Below are positions 53,197 through 62,800 of a stretch of DNA of 64,000 nt, piece by piece. The notes under the pieces were generated by a model. That model was not told where the DNA came from. It ran no database searches and saw only the letters and a program-made list of their open reading frames with translations. Source of the stretch: Akkermansia muciniphila (GTDB taxonomy: Bacteria > Pseudomonadota > Gammaproteobacteria > Burkholderiales > Burkholderiaceae_C); assembly GCA_943331105.2 (NCBI GenBank), contig CALQKH020000006.1:124001-188000 (forward strand), written 5' to 3'. Every line of letters begins with the position of its first letter. Within the stretch, counting starts at the first letter, position 1. Made by a program: the position numbers and the translations under genes.

Positions 53197-54114
53197 CTAG
53201 ATCACATAATTGCGCAGCACACCCAGCGCAAACGGCAGGCTCAGCATGCCGCCCAAAGTGGACAGGGTCACCAAACCTGCGACATAAGGCCCGTTGTAGC
53301 CCATGCGGGCGGCCAACAGATAACAGGTGGACGCTGTAGGCAGTGCCGAAAAAGCCAACAAAATGGTGGACTGCACCGAGTCGAGCTTGAACAGCACACA
53401 CATGCCCAATGCGATCAAGGGCATGAGCAGGTGTTTGATCGTCAGCACACAAGCGCCCAGCAACTTGCCTTGTCGCAGAGAGTCCAGTTGCATGCCAGCT
53501 CCAGCAGACATCAAGCCCAACGCCAAGGATGCGGAGCCAATGCGACTCACACTCGGTTCGATCCAGGTGGGAATGCGAAAGCCAAGCAGGTTGGCAACCA
53601 GACCCGAAGCCGTGGCGATGATCAGCGGATTGCGCAGCAGTTCGCGCAAAAAACCGGTGTTGGCTTGCCTGGCCATGGGCCAGACTGCCCCGATGTTGAA
53701 CATGGGCACACAAAAACCGATCAGTACCGCGATCAGCAGCAAGCCCTGTGGTCCTGCCAAGCGCTCGGCCAGCGCCAAGCCAATGAAGGAGTTGAAGCGA
53801 AATGCCACTTGCGCGCTGGCGGCATGGTCTCGCGGGTCCAAGCGGTGCCCAAGGATGGGCCAATAGGGCAGGCTGTACGACAGCAAAATAGAGCAGATCG
53901 CCAAGCTCAAGCCCGCACCGATCAGGCTGGAGGCGGCCACCACATCGAGAGGGCTTTTCAGAATCGAATGAAAGAGCAGCACCGGGAACAAGAAAAAATA
54001 AACCAGTCTTTCAACTTGTTGCCAGACTGCACGGTTCAGGGCTGTGAAGCGGCAAATCAAATAGCCGCATAAGACCAAGGAAAAATCTGGGAATAGAAGT
54101 TCTGCAAAGTTCAC
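53197..54114 (-). CDS. AEC-family (auxin efflux carrier-like) permease
   Basis: A ten-helix secondary carrier of the AEC/BASS-like fold, 305 residues, starting with GTG (VNFAELLFPDFSLVLCGYLICRF, in part FAELLFPDFSLVLCGYLI). Recognisable spans include PVLLFHSILKSPLDV, FIGLALAERLAGPQGLLLIAVL, RNPLIIATASGLVANLLGFRIP and LAFSALPTASTCYLLAARMG (in part ALPTASTCYLLA), the last being the AEC signature. The family moves malonate, malate or other organic acids. It is divergent from a Bug gene over 146 bp and converges with queG. Confidence 0.88.
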   Translation of the reverse strand: MNFAELLFPDFSLVLCGYLICRFTALNRAVWQQVERLVYFFLFPVLLFHSILKSPLDVVAASSLIGAGLSLAICSILLSYSLPYWPILGHRLDPRDHAASAQVAFRFNSFIGLALAERLAGPQGLLLIAVLIGFCVPMFNIGAVWPMARQANTGFLRELLRNPLIIATASGLVANLLGFRIPTWIEPSVSRIGSASLALGLMSAGAGMQLDSLRQGKLLGACVLTIKHLLMPLIALGMCVLFKLDSVQSTILLAFSALPTASTCYLLAARMGYNGPYVAGLVTLSTLGGMLSLPFALGVLRNYVI

Positions 54115-54120
54115 TCAGCT

Positions 54121-54193
54121 AGGATAACAAAGTCCGCACTAGGCCAGCGTTTATCCTGTCACTTGGGTTCATATGCTGATTTTTTATGCTGAT
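54121..54193. promoter_or_regulatory. Repeats in the AEC/Bug divergent region
   Basis: AGGATAA (54121-54127) and TTATCCT (54151-54157) form a perfect 7-bp inverted repeat around 23 bases. TATGCTGAT occurs twice as a direct repeat at 54172-54180 and 54185-54193, 13 bp apart. Both lie between the divergent carrier and Bug genes and could be regulator sites. Nothing else was seen in this gap. Confidence 0.4.
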
Positions 54194-54260
54194 GTGGGTT
54201 TCCCCCTCTCCGTTTTGCTCTTTTTTTCCTATGATGTGAACTTTTTTTGGGGAGTTTTTC

Positions 54261-55235
54261 ATGAAGCGTCGTTCTTTTGTTCATGCGGCCGGACTGGCTG
54301 CAACGGTCTTGGCCAGCGGCAGCGTTTTGGCTCAGGCTTATCCCAACAAAACCATCAGGTTGCAAGTGCCGTTTGCGCCTGGCGGCACGACCGACATCGT
54401 GGCCCGCGTGATCGCTGAGCCGCTGGGCAAAGCCCTGGGCCAGAGCGTGATTGTTGAAAACAAAGCCGGTGGCGGTGGTGTGGTGGGTGCCACAGAAACC
54501 GCGCGCGCAGCGCCCGATGGCTACAACTTGGGCATGGCCACGGTGTCGACCACTGCGGCCAACCCCGCCATCAACCCCAAGATTCCGTACAACGTCCTGA
54601 CCGACTTCACGCCCATCATCAACATTGCGGCCACCCCCAACGTGATTGCGGTGCACCCCAGTTTCCCAGCCAAGGATTACGCAGGCTTTCTCGCTGAAGT
54701 CCGCAAGAACCCTGGCAAATACTCCTATTCCTCCTCGGGAACCGGCGGTATCGGCCACTTGCAAACCGAGTTGTGGAAAAGCCTGACCGGCACTTTCATC
54801 ACGCACATCCCTTACCGCGGTGCAGGCCCGGCCCTGAACGATACCGTGGCCGGCCAAGTGCCAATCATTTTTGACAACTTGCCATCGGCTTTGCCCTTCA
54901 TCCAGTCTGGCCGTTTGGTCCCCATTGTGGTCGCAGCACCCCAGCGCCTGACGCAGTTGCCCAACGTGCCCACATTCAAAGAAGTCGGTTTGGAGCCGGT
55001 CAACCGCATGGCTTATTACGGCATCTTGGGCCCCAAGAACCTGCCCAAGGAAGTGGTTGACAAGATCAGCGCTGGGGTGAAAAAAGCCCTGCAAGAGCCG
55101 GGCGTGACCAAGCGCATCAACGACACTGGCTCTTTGGTGGTGGCCAATACGCCTGAAGAGTTCACCGCTCAGATCAAGGCCGAGTTCGAGGTGTACAAGA
55201 AGGTGGTTGACCAGCAAAAACTCAAGCTGGACTGA
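54261..55235 (+). CDS. Bug/TctC-family substrate-binding protein
   Basis: The fifth Bug protein and the only one on the plus strand. Signal peptide [20 protein letters not shown] (cleavage near VLAQ), [70 protein letters not shown] and [18 protein letters not shown] is 6 bases before the ATG. It is followed 9 bp later by xerD, with which it may be cotranscribed, though the two have no obvious functional link. Upstream lies the divergent AEC carrier. Confidence 0.92.
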   Translation: MKRRSFVHAAGLAATVLASGSVLAQAYPNKTIRLQVPFAPGGTTDIVARVIAEPLGKALGQSVIVENKAGGGGVVGATETARAAPDGYNLGMATVSTTAANPAINPKIPYNVLTDFTPIINIAATPNVIAVHPSFPAKDYAGFLAEVRKNPGKYSYSSSGTGGIGHLQTELWKSLTGTFITHIPYRGAGPALNDTVAGQVPIIFDNLPSALPFIQSGRLVPIVVAAPQRLTQLPNVPTFKEVGLEPVNRMAYYGILGPKNLPKEVVDKISAGVKKALQEPGVTKRINDTGSLVVANTPEEFTAQIKAEFEVYKKVVDQQKLKLD

Positions 55236-55244
55236 TCAAAGTCC

Positions 55245-56153
55245 ATGCACGAGACCAGCCAGAGTGCCATCGACGGTTTTGCCGAGGCGCTCTGGCTGGA
55301 GGATGGATTGGCCACCAACACCTTGGCCGCTTACCGTCAAGACCTGTCTCTCTTCGCCACCTGGCTTTTTTTAACGCACAGGCTGGCGCTGGAGGCGACC
55401 CAAGAACACCACCTGCAGGCTTACTTTGCCGAGCGCCACGGGCAAACCAAGGCCACATCGGCCAACCGCAGGCTCACCGTGTTCAAGCGCTTTTTTCGTT
55501 GGGCGCTGCGTGAACGTCGGATGACGGTAGACCCCACGTTGCGCATGTTGGCGGCCAAACAAGCGCTGCGAGTGCCCAAGACATTGGGCGAAGCCCAAGT
55601 TGATGCCTTGTTGTGCGCGCCGGATGTGGGCACCCATCTGGGTCTGCGAGACCGCGCCATGCTGGAGCTCATGTACGCCAGTGGTCTGCGTGTGAGCGAA
55701 CTGGTCAGCCTCAAAACATTGCATTTGTCATTGAACGAAGGTGTGCTGCGCATCATGGGCAAGGGCAGCAAGGAACGCTTGGTGCCTTTTGGCGAAGAGG
55801 CCCGCGAATGGCTGCAGCGTTATTTGGCCGAGGCCCGTCCCGCCATGCTGGGTCAGCGTCAAACCGAAGACCTGTTTGTCACCACGAGCGGTCCCAAACC
55901 GGGCACCGGCATGTCGCGCGTCATGTTTTGGAGTTTGGTCAAGCGTTACGCCATCGATGCGGGCATCACTGCACCCCTGTCACCCCACACGCTGCGCCAT
56001 GCCTTTGCCACGCACTTGCTCAACCATGGCGCCGATTTGCGTGCGGTGCAGATGCTGCTGGGCCACGCTGACATTTCAACGACCACCATCTACACGCATG
56101 TGGCGCGTGAACGCCTCAAGACCTTGCACGCGCAGCACCACCCAAGGGGCTGA
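55245..56153 (+). CDS. xerD: Site-specific tyrosine recombinase XerD
   Basis: XerD resolves chromosome dimers at dif with XerC under FtsK control. The 302 residues contain all catalytic positions: R149 (GLRVSELVSL), K173 (MGKGSKERLVP), H248 and R251 (SPHTLRHAFATHLLNHGADLR, in part HTLRHAFATHLL), H274 (LLGHADISTT) and the nucleophile Y283 (TTIYTHV). A SAM-like N-terminal domain precedes. It is typed as XerD, not an integrase, by length and motif details. Its stop abuts the stop of the converging transglutaminase gene. Confidence 0.93.
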   Translation: MHETSQSAIDGFAEALWLEDGLATNTLAAYRQDLSLFATWLFLTHRLALEATQEHHLQAYFAERHGQTKATSANRRLTVFKRFFRWALRERRMTVDPTLRMLAAKQALRVPKTLGEAQVDALLCAPDVGTHLGLRDRAMLELMYASGLRVSELVSLKTLHLSLNEGVLRIMGKGSKERLVPFGEEAREWLQRYLAEARPAMLGQRQTEDLFVTTSGPKPGTGMSRVMFWSLVKRYAIDAGITAPLSPHTLRHAFATHLLNHGADLRAVQMLLGHADISTTTIYTHVARERLKTLHAQHHPRG

Positions 56154-57050
56154 TCAGTCGAGGGGAGCGACCGTCACCGCCACCTCCAGTGTGTGGGCAC
56201 TGCCCCCTTGCAGAACACCTCGCAGTGGCGAAACATCTGCAAAGTCGCGGCCCACCGCCAAACGCACGTAGTCAACACCAGGGCTGGCCCAGCCAGTGCG
56301 GTTGTTGGTGGGGTCCAGGTCAAGCCAGCCTTGGCTGGCATGGGTGGCCAACTCGGGCAGGAACACCGAGGCCCAAGCGTGGGAGGCATCGCTCCCGACC
56401 AATCGGGGTTGACCCGGCGGGGGCTGGGTCAGCAGGTAGCCGCTGACATAGCGTGCGGGCAGGCCGAGCGAGCGCAGGCACGCCACCAAAATATGGGCGA
56501 AGTCTTGGCACACGCCGCGTTGCTGGGTCAGTGCGTCGAGTGCGGGTGTGTTGATGTCGGTGCTGGCCGATTCATAGCGAAAATCGCGGTGCATGCGGGC
56601 TGTGAGTTCTTGTGCAGCTTGTACCAAGGGACGTCCGGGTGGAAAGCTGCTTTGGGCATAGGCCAAAAATGCTTCGTGAACAGGGGCATGGTGCGAGCCG
56701 AACACCAAGCCGCTGTGCACATCGCCCGCATGCCCGCTCCTGTAACGGAAGTGCTCACGTACCGATTCCCAGCTTTGGGCGGTGCTGGCTGCGGCAATTG
56801 CGCAGGTGTCGATCTCGCTGTAGGCACGCACCAGCAAGCCATCGTGCGGATTCGTCAGGGCCCAATAAGCGCGGTGGTTCAAAAAGGCGTCGATGCTGTG
56901 CAGCACCAAGGCATCGGGCTCGATCTGCATCCAGTGGCGGATGATTTTTTGGCAAGGCGTGTCTGCCGCTTGCAGGTGTGCCACATGCTGCGCGGTTTGC
57001 ACATCGGGGCTGTAGCGGTAGCGGGTGTCGTGGGTGATGGCCAAACGCAT
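56154..57050 (-). CDS. Transglutaminase-like cysteine peptidase-fold protein
   Basis: A 298-residue transglutaminase-like protein. The N-terminal beta region (MRLAITHDTRYRYSPDVQTA) is the bacterial TG N domain; the catalytic triad is C181 (RGVCQDFAHILVA), H224 (DASHAWASVFLP) and D246 (WLDLDPTNN). It is the third gene of the operon with the transglutaminase-DUF2126 protein and the ATP-grasp/Alpha-E protein, 14 bp after the latter. Such proteins are thought to act as peptidases or amide-bond ligases. The start at a Met giving the usual N terminus is chosen over an upstream extension. Confidence 0.9.
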   Translation of the reverse strand: MRLAITHDTRYRYSPDVQTAQHVAHLQAADTPCQKIIRHWMQIEPDALVLHSIDAFLNHRAYWALTNPHDGLLVRAYSEIDTCAIAAASTAQSWESVREHFRYRSGHAGDVHSGLVFGSHHAPVHEAFLAYAQSSFPPGRPLVQAAQELTARMHRDFRYESASTDINTPALDALTQQRGVCQDFAHILVACLRSLGLPARYVSGYLLTQPPPGQPRLVGSDASHAWASVFLPELATHASQGWLDLDPTNNRTGWASPGVDYVRLAVGRDFADVSPLRGVLQGGSAHTLEVAVTVAPLD

Positions 57051-57064
57051 GGTCTGTTTGAGTT

Positions 57065-59824
57065 TCAAGAACTCATGCTGTAGCGTGCTTCGCCACTGTG
57101 GGTGAAAAACAGGGCGCACAACTGGTCTGACACCTCGCGTGCCGTGGTTTCGCAATGGGCCAAGGTGCTCTGCAGGGGCGGTGGCACTGGGTCGTCGTTG
57201 GCATGGGCTTGGTTATGGGCAGTGGCAGGCCATAGTGATTCGGTGGTCATGCCCATCAAATCCGGCACCCGTTGGGCCAAGCTCAGTGTGGCGCCATCGG
57301 CCAGTGTGCCCATGCGCCGAAGGCGTGATCGCAAGGTCTGCGCCACCCAGCCCAGTGAGCGCGGGTTGTCCGGGTCGGTCACCAGCAACGCCACCAAGGC
57401 TTGGGGGGTGCGGCTTTGCTGGTGTTGGGCATGGAAGCTGATGGTGCTGTCAAACAGCTCAAGGACGACATCGAATCCAGCCTGCTCTTCAAGCAGGCCC
57501 AGTTGAACGGCCTCGCTCAGGGCATGGGATAAAAACGCCAACCGCTCAATGTGGCGACCCAGTGAGAGCAAACGCCAGCCGTCGTCGCGGCTCATTCGAT
57601 CGGTTTGTGCACCGGTGAGCGCGGCCAGCATCTGGCTGGTGTCGGCCAGCAGGCGCTGCACGGTCGGGGTGTCGGTCAGCGCGGTGGGTTTCCCGGATTC
57701 AAGTTGGTCTTCGCAGGGTTGGAAAAAGCGGGATTCGGTTTGCTCCAGCAAGCGCCAGTGCTCGGGCGACAGCCGTTCGCGCACCGAGGCCGCTGCCAAA
57801 CGAACCGAGCGCAAGTTGAAGCCCACGCTGGTGGCCAGTTCTTGGTCCCACAGACCCGCGATCAGTGAGCGTTCGAAAACACGGTGCGCTTGCCCGGCAT
57901 TCGGCACCCCCGCCCGGACCAAGCCATGCCGTATGGCCATGCGGTTGATGAAGTTCAGCAAGCCCAGCTGATGTTGGTTTTCTCCGTTCAGAACTTCTAG
58001 GCTCAAACGCACCAGCCGCAAGGTGTTTTCGGTGCGCTCGGTGTAGCGGCCCATCCAGAACAGGTTTTCGGCGGCGCGGCTGGTGACCAGGCGCTGGCGC
58101 TGCGCAACGGCTTCGCTGGCGGCGGGGATGGCGCTGTGGTCTGTCGCGGGCTCTGACGCCGAAGACTGAGACTGAGACTGAGACTGAGACTGAGACTGAG
58201 ACTGAGACTGAGACTGAGACGGCGATGACCCACTGGTGTGGGTGACCTGTACAGCTTGTTCTGCGGGGCTTTGCACCCACACGTCGGCACTGCTGCCGCC
58301 GCGCTGCATGGAAGCGATGCCCTCGCGCGTGCCCAGTCGGGCTAATCCGCCGGGCAGAACCTGCCAGCCGCCATGTGCGTCGGTCACGGCAAATACCCGC
58401 AACACCACCGGGCGCGACTGGATGCTGGATGCACCATCAGGTCTGGTTTGCCAAGTGGGTTGGTGCGACAGTGGCAACCACGACTGAAGGGTGTGCGCGT
58501 CGGGGTCGCGCAAGATTCGGCCAGCCCATGCGTCTAGTTCTTGACTTGACAGGCTGTGGCCCAGCACGGGTTCAAAACTTTGCCGGTCGGTGTTGTAGGG
58601 GTAGGTGGGTTTGATCACGCAGCTTTTCATGCGGGGCAGCACGTCTTGCAACGCAGCCGCCTCACCGCACCACCAACTCGGAATTGCGGGCAGTTGTAGG
58701 GCCTGCCCTAAAAGTTTGCGAGCCAAGGCCGGCATGAAGCCCAGCAACGCGTTGGACTCCAAAAAGCCAGAGCCTGGCGAATTGGCCACCAACACGTTGC
58801 CGCTGCGCACAGCTTGTAAAAGTCCTGGCACACCCAGTGTGGAGTCGGCTCGCAATTCCAGCGGGTCGAGCCAGTCATCGTCTACACGTTTGAGCAATCC
58901 ATGCACTGGTTGCAGGCCTTGCAGGGTTTTGAGGTACAGCTTTTCATCGCGCACGGTCAGATCGTTGCCCTGGACCAAGCTCAAGCCCAAATAGCGGGCG
59001 AGGTAGGCGTGCTCAAAATAGGTTTCGTTGTAAGGACCCGGTGTGAGCAGCGCAACATGGGCTGCAGGGCCCGCAGGGCTCCTGGCCTTGATGCCGTCGA
59101 CCAACGTGCGGTAGGTTCCAGCCAAACGCTGCACGGGCAGGGCCTCGAAGGCCTGCGCAAACTGGCGAGACACAATTTGCCGGTTTTCGATCAAATAACC
59201 CAAACCCGAAGGGGCTTGGGTTCGCTGAGACAGCAGCCACCAGCAGCCGTCCGGGCCTCGCGCCAAGTCAAATGCAGCCAAGGACAAATAACGTCCACCT
59301 ACTGGGGTCACGCCGTGCATGGCTGGCAGATAACCCGGGTGTCCTTGAACCAATGCGGCGGGCAATTGGCCTTGCAACACCAATTGCTGGGGGCCATAGG
59401 CGTCGGCCATGATGCTTTCCAGCAGCTGCATGCGCTGCAACACACCAGATTCAATCTTCAGCCAGTCGGCAGCGCTCAGCATGAGCGGAAAGAGGTCCAG
59501 CGACCAAGGCCGTTGCGGTTGGTCGGCGGCGGCGTACACGTTGTAGCTGATGCCGTTGTCACGCACCTGCCGCTGCAGGTGGTTCATGCGGGCGTTCAGG
59601 TCTGCTACTTGGTGGGTGGGGGGCATGTTCAGTGGGTCAATGAACTGCTGCCAAAGACCGCTGACCATAGGGTCTGCCAAATGGGCGGTGGATGTCTTGG
59701 CCCTGATGACCGCGCCACGCAGCTCGTCCCAATGACCAAGGGGTGCCCGCTCTTTTTGAAGCGCCAGCCAGTTTCTGGCCTGCGCTTCGATGGCGTCTTT
59801 CGGTGTTGGAGAATGCCCATTCAT
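57065..59824 (-). CDS. Circularly permuted ATP-grasp fused to Alpha-E domain
   Basis: A 919-residue fusion of two families that are often separate genes. Residues about 60-500 match the permuted ATP-grasp (DUF404/DUF407) type: GISYNVYAAAD, LGLSLVQGNDLTVRDEKLYLKTL (in part VQGNDLTVRDEKLYL), NSPGSGFLESNALLGFMPAL (in part SGFLESNALLGFMP) and CVIKPTYPYN. Residues about 585-910 are the helical Alpha-E domain (RAAENLFWMGRYTERTENTLRLVR, in part NLFWMGRYTERTENTLR). Between them is a Gln-Ser repeat linker at about 535-554, from a hexanucleotide repeat. The start overlaps the upstream gene's stop (ATGA). Predicted to form amide bonds; substrate unknown. Confidence 0.88.
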   Translation of the reverse strand: MNGHSPTPKDAIEAQARNWLALQKERAPLGHWDELRGAVIRAKTSTAHLADPMVSGLWQQFIDPLNMPPTHQVADLNARMNHLQRQVRDNGISYNVYAAADQPQRPWSLDLFPLMLSAADWLKIESGVLQRMQLLESIMADAYGPQQLVLQGQLPAALVQGHPGYLPAMHGVTPVGGRYLSLAAFDLARGPDGCWWLLSQRTQAPSGLGYLIENRQIVSRQFAQAFEALPVQRLAGTYRTLVDGIKARSPAGPAAHVALLTPGPYNETYFEHAYLARYLGLSLVQGNDLTVRDEKLYLKTLQGLQPVHGLLKRVDDDWLDPLELRADSTLGVPGLLQAVRSGNVLVANSPGSGFLESNALLGFMPALARKLLGQALQLPAIPSWWCGEAAALQDVLPRMKSCVIKPTYPYNTDRQSFEPVLGHSLSSQELDAWAGRILRDPDAHTLQSWLPLSHQPTWQTRPDGASSIQSRPVVLRVFAVTDAHGGWQVLPGGLARLGTREGIASMQRGGSSADVWVQSPAEQAVQVTHTSGSSPSQSQSQSQSQSQSQSQSQSSASEPATDHSAIPAASEAVAQRQRLVTSRAAENLFWMGRYTERTENTLRLVRLSLEVLNGENQHQLGLLNFINRMAIRHGLVRAGVPNAGQAHRVFERSLIAGLWDQELATSVGFNLRSVRLAAASVRERLSPEHWRLLEQTESRFFQPCEDQLESGKPTALTDTPTVQRLLADTSQMLAALTGAQTDRMSRDDGWRLLSLGRHIERLAFLSHALSEAVQLGLLEEQAGFDVVLELFDSTISFHAQHQQSRTPQALVALLVTDPDNPRSLGWVAQTLRSRLRRMGTLADGATLSLAQRVPDLMGMTTESLWPATAHNQAHANDDPVPPPLQSTLAHCETTAREVSDQLCALFFTHSGEARYSMSS
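58163..58220. repeat. Hexanucleotide microsatellite coding a Gln-Ser tract
   Basis: AGACTG is repeated about 9.7 times without error. On the coding (minus) strand it encodes alternating Ser and Gln in the linker of the ATP-grasp/Alpha-E protein. Because the unit is 6 bp, gain or loss of copies changes linker length without shifting frame. Confidence 0.97.
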
Positions 59825-62800
59825 CGGGTCATTGTCGTTGATCCACAGCGCCTCAGGTCCAAGGTGTAAGGGAACTCAGGGCTTGCGTGCAGCAAGGCAT
59901 TGGGCTGCAAAGTCGGCAGGTTTTTCATGCTGCCTGGGGTGTGGCCCATGCGAAAGAACCGGGCCATGCGTCGGCTTTCTGCCTCGTAGGCATTGACAGG
60001 AAAGCCTTCGTAACTGCGACCACCTGGATGCACCACATGGTATTGGCAGCCGCCCAAAGACCGTTTCATCCAGGTGTCGAACAAATCCACCGTCAGCGGC
60101 GCGTGTACCCCGATGCTTGGGTGCAGCGACGAGGGTGGGTTCCAGGCCTTGTAGCGCACGCTGGCCACGAACTCGCCCACCACGCCCGTGGGCTGCAGGG
60201 GCAGCGGGTGGCCGTTGACGGTGACGGTGTGGCGTGCGGGGTTAAGGCCGCTCACATGCACCTCAATGCGCTCCAGTGATGAGTCCACATAGCGGGCCGT
60301 GCCGCCGCCACCGCTTTCTTCGCCCATGACGTGCCAAGGCTCCAGCGCATGGCGCAGTGTGAGCACCGCACCATCGACCTGAACTTGACCGACCAATGGG
60401 AAACGAAATTCGAAATGCGGCGCAAACCAGCTTGGGTCAAATCGAAAGCCCGCATCGCCCAGCTCGGTGAGCACGTCGTCAAAGTCTTTGTGAATCCAGA
60501 ACGGCAGCATGAAGCGGTCATGCAATTCGGTGCCCCAACGGGTCACGGGAGCGGCATAGGGTGCATCCCAAAAGCGGGCCACCAGCGAGCGCAGCAGCAA
60601 CTGCTGCACGATGCTCATGCGCTCGTGGGGAGGCATCTCAAAGGCGCGCAACTCCAACAAACCCAAGCGCCCGGTGCTGCTGTCGGGTGAGTACAACTTG
60701 TCGATGCAAAACTCGCTGCGGTGGGTGTTGCCGGTCACGTCGATCAGGATGTTTCTGAGCGTTCTGTCGACCACCCAAGGTGGCATGTCTTTGCCATGGT
60801 TTTGTCTGTGCCGAACGACCTCGCGCAGCGCGATTTCCAGTTCATAGACCTGGTCGTTGCGCGCTTCGTCTACCCGCGGCGCTTGGCTGGTGGGGCCGAT
60901 GAACATGCCGCTGAACAGGTAGCTCAAACTCGGGTGGTTGTGCCAATACAAAACCAAGCTGGCCAGTAATTCAGGGCGGCGCAAAAAGGGGCTGTCGGCC
61001 GGAGTGGCTCCACCCATCACCATGTGGTTGCCGCCGCCAGTGCCCGTGTGGCGGCCATCGGTCATGAACTTTTCAGCCGACAAGCGCGTCTGGAAAGCGG
61101 CTTGATAAAGAAATTCGGTGTGCGCGACCAACTCGGTCCAGTTGTGTGCTGGGTGGATGTTGACTTCGATGACGCCGGGGTCGGGTGTGACCTGCAAGAG
61201 TTTGAGGCGCGGGTCGCGCGGTGGCGGGTAGCCCTCCAGGATGATTTTCATGCCCAGCTGGCGGGCAGTGGCCTCGACTTCGCTGACCAGCGCCAAGTAG
61301 TCTTCAAGTCGGGCCAGTGGCGGCATGAAGACATAAAGAACGCCTGACTTTTCACCCTTGGCATCAGCCTCCGCTTTGGGGCCGTTGGCGCGGTTCGGGT
61401 CGCGCACTTCCACGCACAAGGCAGTGCGCACCACGGAGGAATCTGACTGGAATTTTTGGGTTGCTGCGGCTGCCGTCTGGGCCGGTGCATGGCGTGGCTG
61501 CACGGTCAATGGGGCTGGGGCAGGCAGTGCGCTGCGAGGTGCGAGATGTGGTGAAAAAGGGTCTTGATCGATCATGTGCCAGCGCTCCGTGGGCGCAGCC
61601 CAAGGCAATGAGTCCAAGGGCAAACGCCAGCCCATGCTGGAGTCGCCGGGCATCAGGTACATGCGCTCCTCGCGCACAAACCAAGGCCCGGTTTGCCACT
61701 GCGTCCCTTTCAGCTCTGAGTTCTCGCTTTCGGACGGATCGATGGGCTGGAGCGGCAGCACATAGCCCACCGCAGTGTCCAGCCCCTGGCTGAAGATGCG
61801 GCGCAAACGAATGCGTTCCATCTCGTCGTCCAAGCGGGCATCGAACGGGTCCACGTTGACAGGCAAGCGGCGTTCGCGCCAGAGGTAGTACCAAGTGTCC
61901 TCAAACCCGGGCAGCACGGTGTCGCCCGGTAGGCCCAACTGTTCAGTCAGGGCTTGCATGAAGCGCAGCGCGTCAGCGCTGGTGTAGCAGCTGGGTTCGC
62001 GCTCGTCCGCAAACACTGCAGGGTCTTGCCAGCAGGGCATGCCGTCGGCCCGCCAGTAAATGCTGAGCGCCCAGCGCGGCAACTGCTCACCGGGGTACCA
62101 CTTGCCTTGGCCAAAATGCAAAAAGCCGCCTTGCCCGTATTGCTGGCGCAGTTTGTGCACCAACTCGGTGGCCAAGCCCCGCTTCGTTGGCCCCAAGGCG
62201 TCGGTGTTCCACTCGGCACCGTCGCGATCTTGCGTGGACACAAAAGTGGGCTCGCCGCCCATGGTCAGGCGCACGTCTTCGGCCTGCAGTTGCTCGTCCA
62301 CCTTGTCGCCCAAACTCAGCACATCTGCCCATTGCGTGTCGGTGTAGGGCTTGGTCACGCGGGGCGATTCGTGGATGCGGGTCACGCTCATGTCGTGGCT
62401 GAACTCGACCTTGGCCTCGTCCATCAGGCCTTCTATGGGTGCAGCGGCTGACGGCTGCGGTGTGCAGGCCAGGGGAATGTGGCCCTCGCCCGCCAAGAGG
62501 CCCGAGGTGGGGTCCAGGCCCACCCAGCCCGCACCTGGCAAATACACCTCGCACCAGGCGTGCAGGTCGGTGAAGTCAACCTCGGTGCCGCTCGGCCCAT
62601 CGAGCGATTTCACATCGGGGGCCAGCTGGATCAAATAGCCCGAGACAAAGCGTGCGGCGATGTTCATGTGCCGGAACAATTGCACCAGCAACCAAGCGGT
62701 GTCGCGGCAAGACCCGCTTTTCAGGGTCAGAGTTTCCTCGGGCGTTTGCACACCCGGCTCCATGCGGATGGTGTAGCGGATGTCTTGGTGCAGGCGCTGG

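Noticed and set aside
55245-56153. XerD-like recombinase as the integrase of a mobile island
   Set aside because: Length and motifs match housekeeping XerD, and there is no tRNA target, attachment repeat or phage-like gene nearby.
58163-58220. Tandem repeat as a CRISPR array
   Set aside because: The unit is 6 bp with no spacers and it lies in frame inside a coding sequence.
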